From DATAFT01 sp035544635 (GTDB lineage Bacteria > Acidobacteriota > Thermoanaerobaculia > Multivoradales > Multivoraceae), in contig DATKDQ010000295.1 of assembly GCA_035544635.1 (NCBI GenBank), positions 1 through 5,845 on the forward strand: 5,845 nt of DNA. The letters run 5' to 3'. Each line of letters starts with the position of its first letter. The stretch's first letter is position 1. A program made the translations under genes and the position numbers. Below the pieces are notes generated by a model. That model made no database searches and was not told the DNA's origin. It worked only from the letters and a program-made list of their open reading frames with translations. Below, piece by piece: positions 1-5,616 of the stretch.

Positions 1-519
1 GACGGCGACCAGATCGGTGAAGAACGCCTCGGGATCCGGGTAGGCGTCGGCGTCGATGCCGGCGGCCCCGCGCCAGAAGTGCATCGTCGGCGGCGAGGGG
101 AGCGTGATCTTCGGCGTGCGCCGCGTGGTGCGTGCCAGGAAATCGAGCTCGTCGCCCGAGATCGGCGCGCGCCACGCCAGCCGGCCGCTCGCGTGCGGAG
201 CGAGGAACGCCTGCTCTCTGCCCGCCTCGTCGCGGAACTGGAACCGCGCGGGCTCGACGGTCATCCCCGCCACCCCCTCGACGAAGCGCGACCAGTAGGA
301 GGCGCGGCGGAGCTCGCCGTCGGTCACCGCTTCGAGACCGACCTCCTCCTGGAGCGTCACCGCGTCGTGGATGGCGCGGTCCTGGATCGCGCGCAGCTCG
401 TCGTCGGAGAGGCGGTTCTCGCTCCAGGCGCGATGCGCCTCCCTGAGCGCCGGCGGGCGCAGCAGGCTACCGACGTGGTCGGCGCGAAACGGCGGTGAGG
501 GTCTCGGCTCGCTGGTCAT
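1..519 (-). CDS. MetE-like (cobalamin-independent methionine synthase family) protein, 3' end outside window
   Basis: Reading the minus strand from the ATG at 519 gives 173 uninterrupted codons to the window edge; the C-terminal part is missing. The N-terminus has the motif FRADHVGSLLRPP (residues 11-23), then TDGELRR (66-72) and KITLPSPPTMHFW (137-149). These are hallmarks of the short MetE C-terminal-domain family (COG0620, YxjG/YxjH type). Family members transfer methyl or alkyl groups to a thiol activated by a zinc ion. The zinc ligands lie in the missing C-terminal half, so activity cannot be judged. Many single-domain members have no assigned substrate and need not make methionine. The start is supported by AGGA 7 bases upstream (527-530) or a stronger GGGAGGA 12 bases upstream (532-538). 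The gene is divergent from the TetR gene across 84 bp, so the regulator could also control it. I am confident of the family, not of the function. Confidence 0.85.
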   Translation of the reverse strand, partial: MTSEPRPSPPFRADHVGSLLRPPALREAHRAWSENRLSDDELRAIQDRAIHDAVTLQEEVGLEAVTDGELRRASYWSRFVEGVAGMTVEPARFQFRDEAGREQAFLAPHASGRLAWRAPISGDELDFLARTTRRTPKITLPSPPTMHFWRGAAGIDADAYPDPEAFFTDLVAV

Positions 520-526
520 GACCGCA

Positions 527-538
527 TCCTGTCCTCCC
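527..538 (-). promoter_or_regulatory. Ribosome binding site region of the MetE-like gene
   Basis: On the minus strand, GGGAGGA (532-538) is followed by CAGGA, with its AGGA at 527-530. The first lies 12 bases and the second 7 bases before the ATG at 519. The spacing favours the nearer one, the match to the ribosomal anti-SD favours the farther one. An ATG between them (525-527) is out of frame and meets a stop after three codons. Confidence 0.5.
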
Positions 539-568
539 GGCACCGGAGCAGGCAAGCCGCGCCGCGCC

Positions 569-596
569 TTGACAGTCGGCGGCGAAGGTCTAGAAT
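569..596 (+). promoter_or_regulatory. Sigma70-type promoter of the TetR/hcr-like operon
   Basis: A perfect -35 hexamer TTGACA (569-574) is followed after 16 bp by TAGAAT (591-596), five of six matches to the -10 consensus. The -10 region stands out as AT-rich in a very GC-rich background. Transcription should start about 7 bases after the -10 hexamer, near A603 or A604, which is the first base of the tetR start codon. No comparable promoter is seen further downstream before the enzyme genes, so this is the likely promoter of the whole plus-strand operon. I found no equally good promoter on the minus strand for the divergent gene. Confidence 0.7.
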
Positions 597-614
597 TTGA
601 ACAATGGTTCAAAT
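595..614 (+). promoter_or_regulatory. Perfect 8-4-8 palindrome, probable TetR operator overlapping the start codon
   Basis: The arm ATTTGAAC (595-602) and its exact reverse complement GTTCAAAT (607-614) flank the four bases AATG, which include most of the tetR start codon (604-606). The palindrome overlaps the last bases of the -10 hexamer and the predicted transcription start. TetR-family proteins bind as dimers to such inverted repeats and commonly repress their own promoters. A protein bound here would block RNA polymerase directly. Assignment to the adjacent TetR protein is inference from position and symmetry. Confidence 0.75.
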
Positions 615-1323
615 CACAGCCACCCCGTCACCGGAACCGGCGCCCTCCCGCGCCGACGTCACCCGCCGCCGCATCCTCGAGGCGGCGTCGCGAGTCTTCC
701 GTCGCCAGGGGCTTCACTCCGCGGGCATGCGCGAGATCGCGGCCGAGCTCGGCATGCACGCCGGGAACCTCTACTACTACTTCCGCGACAAGGGCGAGCT
801 GCTCGCCTTCTGCCAGGAGGCGACGCTCGACCGGCTGCTCGCGCTCGCGGCGCGCGCCGAGTCGGCCGACCTCCCGGCCGACGCCAAGCTCCGGCTGCTG
901 ATCGCGGGACACGTGGTCGAGCTCAACGAGGAGGTCCCCGGGTCGCTCGCGCACCTCGAGATCGAGGCGATCGACGCCGAGCGTCGGCCTGCGATCCTCG
1001 AGCGGCGCGACGCCTACGAGGAGACCTGGAGGCGCATCCTCGAGCAGGGCGCCGCGGGCGGCGTCTTCCGCTCCGTCGACACCGGCACCGTCTCGCGCGG
1101 GCTCCTCGGCGCCGTGAACTGGACGGTCAAGTGGTTCCGTTCCGAGGGTGAGAAGACCGCGGCCGAGATCGGCGACGAGCTCGCCGACGTGCTGGTGGGC
1201 GGCCTGCTCGCGGCGGGAGCGGTTCGAGACCCGGGCGGCTCTCGAACGCCGCGAGCGGGCGGGCCGAGAAACGCGCGTCCGAAGCGGCCCGCCCCCCGGG
1301 CGGGAAGGCGCAGGAAGGTATAA
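604..1323 (+). CDS. TetR-family transcriptional regulator, probable autorepressor of the operon
   Basis: The product has 239 residues. The N-terminal TetR DNA-binding domain spans about residues 18-66: a first helix TRRRILEAASRVFRRQG, the helix-turn-helix MREIAAELGMHAGNLYYYF (42-60) and RDKGELL after it. Residues 70-205 form a helical ligand-binding and dimerisation domain that I cannot tie to a specific ligand. A CoA thioester of the enzyme substrate is plausible but inferred. The tail (208-239) is unusual, very rich in Arg, Pro and Gly with no hydrophobic pattern, and extends past the usual TetR end at about 200-205. The ATG at 604 is chosen because the next in-frame ATG (727) would cut into the helix-turn-helix. 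There is no Shine-Dalgarno at normal distance (AAGG at 585-588 is 15 bases away), and the transcript may start at the ATG itself. The gene ends 20 bp before the small subunit gene. Confidence 0.92.
   Translation: MVQITATPSPEPAPSRADVTRRRILEAASRVFRRQGLHSAGMREIAAELGMHAGNLYYYFRDKGELLAFCQEATLDRLLALAARAESADLPADAKLRLLIAGHVVELNEEVPGSLAHLEIEAIDAERRPAILERRDAYEETWRRILEQGAAGGVFRSVDTGTVSRGLLGAVNWTVKWFRSEGEKTAAEIGDELADVLVGGLLAAGAVRDPGGSRTPRAGGPRNARPKRPAPRAGRRRKV
1222..1247. repeat. Inverted repeat, 8-bp arms, in the 3' end of tetR
   Basis: GTTCGAGA (1222-1229) and its exact reverse complement TCTCGAAC (1240-1247) are separated by 10 bp. It lies inside the segment encoding the basic C-terminal tail of the TetR protein. 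In RNA it would form an 8-bp stem with a 10-nt loop. The arms share GTTC/GAAC with the operator at 595-614 but in the opposite (everted) order, so it is not a second copy of that site. Confidence 0.5.
1257..1304 (+). promoter_or_regulatory. Two overlapping GC hairpins, mutually exclusive, before the enzyme genes
   Basis: GGGCGGGCCG (1257-1266) is the exact reverse complement of CGGCCCGCCC (1285-1294), giving a 10-bp stem with an 18-nt loop. The second half of that right arm, CCCGCCC (1288-1294), can pair instead with GGGCGGG (1298-1304) in a tight 7-bp hairpin with a 3-nt loop. Only one of the two can form at a time. The segment ends 39 bases before the small-subunit ATG. There is no U-tract after it, so it is not a standard intrinsic terminator. 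GC-rich coding DNA can produce such pairings by chance. Confidence 0.35.
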
Positions 1324-1343
1324 CGACGCTCCGTCGCCGGGAC

Positions 1344-1943
1344 ATGAGTGTGTTGTCACCCGTTCCTGTCACGACGCTGCCGCTGCTCGTCAACGGCGAG
1401 GAGCGCGTGGTGGCGTTCCCGGTGCACCACACCCTGCTCGAGGTGCTGCGCGAGGAGTGCGGCCTCACCGGAACCAAGCACGGCTGCGAGCTGGGCGAGT
1501 GCGGCACCTGCACCGTGCTGGTCGACGGGCGCCCGATCCTCTCCTGCCTCGCGCTCGCCGCCGAGATGGAGGGCCGCTCGATCGAGACCGTCGAGGGACT
1601 CGCGCGCGGCAGCGAGCTCCACCCGCTCCAGCGCACGTTCGCCGATCTGGGCGCCGCGCAGTGCGGCTACTGCACGCCGGGAATCCTGATGGCGGCCAAG
1701 GCGCTGCTCGAGGAGAACCCGGCGGCGGACGAGGCCGCGGTCAAGGAGGCGCTCGCCGGCAACCTCTGTCGCTGCACCGGGTACCACAAGATCCTGCAGG
1801 CGGTGGCTTGGGCGGGCGCGATCCTGCGCGGCGAGCACGACGCGAGGCCGGAGCACGAATGGTTGTACGGCTCGCCGGAGCCGTCCTCGACGGACCGCGG
1901 CGAGGCGAAGCCCGGCGGTGAGGAGGTCGGCGCCCGTGGCTGA
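1344..1943 (+). CDS. hcrC: Small [2Fe-2S] subunit of a xanthine-oxidase-family enzyme, 4-hydroxybenzoyl-CoA reductase gamma (HcrC)-like
   Basis: The product has 199 residues and binds two [2Fe-2S] clusters that pass electrons between the FAD subunit and molybdenum. A plant-ferredoxin-type domain comes first, with ligands C48, C53, C56 and C68 in GCELGECGTCTVLVDGRPILSC. A helical domain follows, with C107 and C110 (QCGYCTPG) and C142 and C144 (NLCRCTGY). All eight ligands are present. The core ends near residue 160; Thauera HcrC, as I recall it, has about 161 residues. The last 39 residues are a polar, Gly/Glu/Arg-rich extension with the block EHEWLYGSPEP. The ATG start follows tetR by 20 bp and has no clear Shine-Dalgarno, AGGAAGG (1312-1318) being 25 bases away. 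It overlaps the large-subunit gene by 8 bp. The symbol is by homology; other members of this superfamily have very similar small subunits. Confidence 0.93.
   Translation: MSVLSPVPVTTLPLLVNGEERVVAFPVHHTLLEVLREECGLTGTKHGCELGECGTCTVLVDGRPILSCLALAAEMEGRSIETVEGLARGSELHPLQRTFADLGAAQCGYCTPGILMAAKALLEENPAADEAAVKEALAGNLCRCTGYHKILQAVAWAGAILRGEHDARPEHEWLYGSPEPSSTDRGEAKPGGEEVGARG
1921..1926 (+). promoter_or_regulatory. Ribosome binding site that fixes the large-subunit start
   Basis: A perfect AGGAGG lies inside the end of the small-subunit gene, 9 bases before the GTG at 1936. It supports that GTG over the earlier in-frame GTG at 1918, which would place this motif inside the coding sequence. The 8-bp overlap with the upstream stop (TGA, 1941-1943) suggests translational coupling of the two subunits. 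Confidence 0.7.
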
Positions 1944-4485
1944 CCCGATCCGCCAGCTCGGCGCGCCGGGCGAGGCCCCCGCACTGCGCCCGGGGCGCGT
2001 CGTCGGTACGCCGTTCCGCCGGGTCGACGGGCGCGCGAAGGTCACCGGGCGCACGCTCTTCGCCGACGATCTCGCGTTCCCGCGCATGGCCTACCTGCGG
2101 CTGGTGCGCTCGACCGTGCCGCACGCGCGCATCCTGCGCATCGACGCCGCGTCGGCGCTGGCGGCGCCGGGCGTTCTGACCGTGCTCACCGGCGCCGACC
2201 TGCCCGAGCCGTTCGGCATCATGCCGGTGTCCCAGGACGAGCACGCGCTCTGCCTCGACCAGGTCCGCTTCGTGGGCGACCCGGTGGCGGCGGTGGTGGC
2301 GACCAGCGAGGACGCGGCGACCGAGGCGGCGCGCGCCGTCGTCGTCGAGTACGAGCCGCTGCCCACGATCGCGACCATCGACGAGGCGCTCGCGACGCCT
2401 CACGACGACGAGCGCATCCACCACCACGGCGACGGCGGCAACGTGCACAAGAAGGTGTCGCTGCGCTTCGGCGATCTCGAGCCGGGGTTCGCCGCCGCCG
2501 CTCTCGTGCTCGACGACCTCTTCTTCTACGAGGGCTCGACGCATCTTCCGCTCGAGCAGCATGCGGCGGTCGCGGTGCCCGAGGACGAGGACCGCCTCAC
2601 GCTCTACTCCTCGACCCAGACGCCGCACTACCTGCACCGCGCGCTGGCGCAGGTGCTCGGGCTCTCCGCCGGCCGCATCCGGGTGATCGCGACCCCCTGC
2701 GGCGGCGGCTTCGGCGGCAAGAGCGATCCTTTCAGCCACGAGATCGTCGCCGCCAAGGCGGCGCTCCGGCTCGGCCGGCCGGTGAAGGTGACGCTCACCC
2801 GCGAGGAGGTCTTCTACTGCCACCGCGGGCGCCACCCCGTCCTCATGCGCCTGCGCACGGCGTTCGACCGGAGCGGCGCGATGCGGGCCCAGCACCTGCG
2901 CACCGCGCTCGACGGCGGCGCCTACGGCAGCTACGGCGTCGCGAGCACGTACTACACCGGCGCGCTCCAGACCACCACCTACCGGCTCGACGCCTACCGC
3001 TTCGACGGCGTGCGCGTCTTCACCAACAAGCCGCCCTGCGGCCCCAAGCGCGGCCACGGCACGCCGCAGCCGCGCTTCGGGCTCGAGATCCAGCTCGACA
3101 AGGCGGCGGTCGAGCTCGGGCTCGATCCTGCCGAGATCCGGCTGCGCAACCTCGCGCCCGCCGCTACTGTCACCGCGAACTGGCTGCGCCTCGGCACCAA
3201 CGGGCTCGAGCGCTGCATCGACGCCGTCGTCACCGGCAGCCGCTTCCGCGAGCGCTGGGGGCGTCTCCCGCACGGGCGCGGCCTCGGGCTCGCCTGCGGC
3301 GCGTATCTCTGCGGCGCCGGGCTCCCGATCTACTGGAACCACCTGCCGCAGTCGGCCGTCACGCTGCTCCTCGACCGCTCGGGTGGCGTCACCGTCGCCT
3401 GCGGCGAGAGCGAGATCGGCCAGGGCTCGGACAGCGTGCTCGCCGCGGTGGTGGCCGAGGTCCTCGGCCTGCCGCTCGGCGACGTGCGCCTGTCGGTGGC
3501 CGACACCGATTTGACGCCGGTCGATCTCGGAAGCTACTCGTCGCGGGTCACGCTCATGGTCGGGCAGGCGGCGATCGAGGCGGCCGAGAAGGCGCGCGAG
3601 CTTCTCGCCGGCGCCGCCGCCGATCAGCTCGACGTCCCCGCCGCCCGGCTCGTCTTCGCCGAAGGACGGGTGCTCGACGCCGCCGATCCCGAACGCTCGA
3701 TGACCTTCACCGAGGCGGTGTGGGCGGCCGAGGCTCGCCACGGCCTGATCGCCACCGCCGGCTCCTACACTCCACCGCGCGCGCCCGGGCGCTACCGTGG
3801 CGCCGGCGTGGGACCCTCCCCCACCTACTCGTACACCGCCGCCGTGATCGAGGTCGAGGTCGACCCCACCACCGGCCTCATCGACGTCGAGCAGGTGTGG
3901 ATCGCACACGACATCGGCCGCGCGATCAACCCCGTGCTCACCCTCGGCCAGGTCGAGGGCAGCGTCTACATGGGTCTGGGCGAAGCCCTCTACGAGGAGC
4001 AGGTGGTGCGGCGGCTGCCGCGTCATCGCTCCGGCGCGAGCGTGCTGCGCGCGGTCTCGATGCTCGACTACAAGAGCCCGACCTTCCTCGACATGCCGAC
4101 GGTGGAGACCTACCTGATCGAGGAGCCCGACCCGGCCGGGCCGTTCGGCGCCAAGGAGGTGGGGCAGGGGCCGCTGCTGCCGATCGCGCCCGCGGTCGCA
4201 AACGCGGTGTACGACGCGGTGGGCGTGCGGATCGACGAGGTGCCGGTGCTGCCGCACAAGGTTCTCGCCGCGCTCGACGCCGCGAAGCGGGGCGACCCGG
4301 CGCGCTTCGGGCCGAAGCGGTTCCCGGAGGTCGACTACGGCGAGACCCTGATCGTGCCGACGCCCGCCGAGGGCGGCGATGGCACCGCGATCAACGACTG
4401 GAGGGACCGGGAGCGCCGCGGCATGCGCGGCGCGGGAGGCACCATGGCGGAACGTTCCGCGGAGCCCCGCTCCGGGAGAAGGTAG
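1936..4485 (+). CDS. hcrA: Large molybdenum-binding subunit, 4-hydroxybenzoyl-CoA reductase alpha (HcrA)-like
   Basis: The product has 849 residues from the GTG at 1936 and is the catalytic subunit holding the molybdopterin cofactor. VVGTPFRRVDGRAKVTG (22-38) opens the a/b hammerhead domain. The cofactor-binding domain follows with GGGFGGK (256-262), HRGRHPV (296-302), PPCGPKRGHGTPQ (366-378), GQGSDS (495-500), GSYSSRVTLMVG (532-543) and GPFGAKE (735-741). E741 is the conserved active-site base of the xanthine oxidase family. The blocks around PPCG..RGHG, LTP.D.GSYSSRVT.MVG and GPFGAKE resemble Thauera HcrA from memory, more than xanthine or CO dehydrogenase. Thauera HcrA has roughly 770 residues; the excess is mainly a tail after residue 784, which is hydrophilic and Arg/Gly-rich at its end. 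No signal peptide, so cytoplasmic. Family assignment is strong; the substrate (4-hydroxybenzoyl-CoA or another acyl-CoA) is inference. Confidence 0.93.
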   Translation: MADPIRQLGAPGEAPALRPGRVVGTPFRRVDGRAKVTGRTLFADDLAFPRMAYLRLVRSTVPHARILRIDAASALAAPGVLTVLTGADLPEPFGIMPVSQDEHALCLDQVRFVGDPVAAVVATSEDAATEAARAVVVEYEPLPTIATIDEALATPHDDERIHHHGDGGNVHKKVSLRFGDLEPGFAAAALVLDDLFFYEGSTHLPLEQHAAVAVPEDEDRLTLYSSTQTPHYLHRALAQVLGLSAGRIRVIATPCGGGFGGKSDPFSHEIVAAKAALRLGRPVKVTLTREEVFYCHRGRHPVLMRLRTAFDRSGAMRAQHLRTALDGGAYGSYGVASTYYTGALQTTTYRLDAYRFDGVRVFTNKPPCGPKRGHGTPQPRFGLEIQLDKAAVELGLDPAEIRLRNLAPAATVTANWLRLGTNGLERCIDAVVTGSRFRERWGRLPHGRGLGLACGAYLCGAGLPIYWNHLPQSAVTLLLDRSGGVTVACGESEIGQGSDSVLAAVVAEVLGLPLGDVRLSVADTDLTPVDLGSYSSRVTLMVGQAAIEAAEKARELLAGAAADQLDVPAARLVFAEGRVLDAADPERSMTFTEAVWAAEARHGLIATAGSYTPPRAPGRYRGAGVGPSPTYSYTAAVIEVEVDPTTGLIDVEQVWIAHDIGRAINPVLTLGQVEGSVYMGLGEALYEEQVVRRLPRHRSGASVLRAVSMLDYKSPTFLDMPTVETYLIEEPDPAGPFGAKEVGQGPLLPIAPAVANAVYDAVGVRIDEVPVLPHKVLAALDAAKRGDPARFGPKRFPEVDYGETLIVPTPAEGGDGTAINDWRDRERRGMRGAGGTMAERSAEPRSGRR

Positions 4486-4542
4486 GAACCGAGCCCCGAT
4501 GAGCCGGCCCCCGCCCGCGGGCGCTCGGCGTGACACCCAACG
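4486..4542 (+). other. 57-bp gap between large and FAD subunit genes, with a GC palindrome
   Basis: This is the widest gap in the operon. It contains the perfect 12-bp palindrome CGCCCGCGGGCG (4512-4523) but no U-tract, so it does not look like a terminator. An SD-like AAGGTAGGA (4480-4488) precedes an ATG at 4499 that is out of frame with the FAD subunit. Nothing resembling a ribosome binding site directly precedes the ATG at 4543. Confidence 0.4.
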
Positions 4543-5616
4543 ATGCTGCGACTACCACCGTTCACGTTCCGTCGCCCCGCCACCCTCGACGAGGCCTGCG
4601 CCCTCCTCGCCGGCGAGGGTGCCGGCGAGGGCCGCCCCGTCCGCGTCGTCGCGGGCGGCACCGATCTCTGGCCGAACCTCAAGCGCCGGCAGGAGGAGGC
4701 GGCGACCGTGGTGAGCCTCATGGGCATCACCGGGCTCGACGGCATCGGCAATGGCGGCGCGAACCCCGGCGCCGGCGCGCACGCCGGCGATCGGGATGGC
4801 CCCACCGGCTCGGCGGCCGGCGAGCTGTGCATCGGCGCCACCACCACGCTCGACCGGGTGGCGGCGAGCCCGGTCCTGCGCGCGAGCTACCCGGCGCTCG
4901 CCGACGCCGCCGCCGGCATCTCGACCGTCGCGCTGCGCAACATGGGCACCCTGGGCGGTAACCTCTGCCTCAACACGCGCTGCACCTACTTCGGTCAGAG
5001 CGAGGACTGGCGCTGCTCGATCGACTACTGCATGAAGGAGAAGGGCGAGGTGTGCTGGGTGGCGCCGAGCTCGGACCGCTGCTGGGCGATCTCGGCGAGC
5101 GACGCGGCGCCCGTCCTGGCGGCGCTCGGCGCGCGCGTCCGCCTGGTCTCGTGCGCCGGCGAGCGCGCGATCCCGATCGCGGAGCTCTACCGCGACGACG
5201 GCATCGAGTGGCTGGCCAAGCGGCCCGACGAGATCCTGGCCGAGGTGCTGCTGCCGGCCGCCAGCGCGGCCGGCGGCCGGTGCCGCACCGCATTCCGCAA
5301 GCTGCGCCGGCGGGGCTCGATCGACTTCGCCGCCTTGACGGTGGCGGCTGCGGTGTGGACCGGCGACTCGGGCGTCGTCGAGCGTGCCTCGCTGTGGCTG
5401 GGATCGGTGGCGTCGAGCCCGCTCCAGGCGCGCGACGCCGAATCGTCGCTCGTGGGGCGGCGGCTCGACCCCGAGACCATCGCCGAGGCGGCGCGGCTCT
5501 GCCGCCGCGAGGCCACGCCGCTCGACAACGCGGACTTCACAGCCCAGTGGCGGTCGCGGATGGTCGAGGTCTGGGCCGCGGACGCGCTGCGCGCCCTGGT
5601 ACGATTTCCATCATGA
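4543..5616 (+). CDS. hcrB: FAD subunit with extra [4Fe-4S] cluster insert, 4-hydroxybenzoyl-CoA reductase beta (HcrB)-like
   Basis: The product has 357 residues. FAD-binding motifs are VAGGTDLWP (36-44) and NMGTLGGNLC (133-142), as in FAD subunits of the xanthine oxidase family. After the second motif comes an insert with C147, C163, C171 and C180. The spacing (16, 8, 9 residues) matches the [4Fe-4S] ligands of Thauera HcrB, which I recall as Cys122, 138, 146 and 155. Most other FAD subunits lack this insert. In HcrB the cluster lets a low-potential donor, ferredoxin, drive electrons toward molybdenum for reductive dehydroxylation. C142 and C158 are further nearby cysteines of unknown role. 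The CO_deh_flav C-terminal domain fills the rest. Two additions account for some of the length over Thauera HcrB (about 325 residues): AGEGAGEG (23-30) and a Gly/Ala-rich stretch (69-93). The start is chosen by the family-typical MLRLPPFTFRRPATLDEA. The gene overlaps the next one by 4 bp. Confidence 0.93.
   Translation: MLRLPPFTFRRPATLDEACALLAGEGAGEGRPVRVVAGGTDLWPNLKRRQEEAATVVSLMGITGLDGIGNGGANPGAGAHAGDRDGPTGSAAGELCIGATTTLDRVAASPVLRASYPALADAAAGISTVALRNMGTLGGNLCLNTRCTYFGQSEDWRCSIDYCMKEKGEVCWVAPSSDRCWAISASDAAPVLAALGARVRLVSCAGERAIPIAELYRDDGIEWLAKRPDEILAEVLLPAASAAGGRCRTAFRKLRRRGSIDFAALTVAAAVWTGDSGVVERASLWLGSVASSPLQARDAESSLVGRRLDPETIAEAARLCRREATPLDNADFTAQWRSRMVEVWAADALRALVRFPS
4609..4632 (+). repeat. 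Tandem 12-bp duplication in the FAD subunit gene
   Basis: GCCGGCGAGGGT (4609-4620) is followed directly by GCCGGCGAGGGC (4621-4632), identical at 11 of 12 bases. It is in frame and encodes AGEG twice (residues 23-30), just before the first FAD-binding motif. It looks like a slippage duplication in a loop. Confidence 0.6.

Noticed and set aside
79..498. Plus-strand open frames in 56-498
   Set aside because: They are shadows of the minus-strand MetE-like gene, which has conserved family motifs.
520..603. Minus-strand promoter for the MetE-like gene
   Set aside because: I could not find a -35/-10 pair of comparable quality reading leftward; one may exist with a weak or different sigma factor motif.
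1222..1247. Second copy of the TetR operator
   Set aside because: The arms contain GTTC and GAAC in the opposite order and with different flanks and spacing from the site at 595-614.
628..1359. Minus-strand open frame opposite tetR
   Set aside because: The plus-strand frame encodes a textbook TetR helix-turn-helix; the antisense product shows no domain.
1918..1935. Earlier GTG (1918) as large-subunit start
   Set aside because: It would place the perfect AGGAGG (1921-1926) inside the coding sequence and has no SD of its own at good spacing. GTG 1936 has AGGAGG 9 bases upstream.
1741..4536. 931-residue open frame on the minus strand
   Set aside because: It lies opposite the large-subunit gene. 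Its translation is rich in Arg, Ala, Gly and Glu with no recognisable domain, typical of the antisense frame of GC-rich genes, while the plus-strand frame has clear catalytic motifs.
4486..4542. Intrinsic terminator between large and FAD subunit genes
   Set aside because: There is a GC palindrome but no following U-tract, and all three subunits are needed for one enzyme.
4499..4714. ATG at 4499 with an SD-like AAGGTAGGA upstream as a gene start
   Set aside because: The frame gives a Pro/Arg/Ser-rich product with no family resemblance and runs across the FAD subunit, whose own frame matches the family from residue 1.
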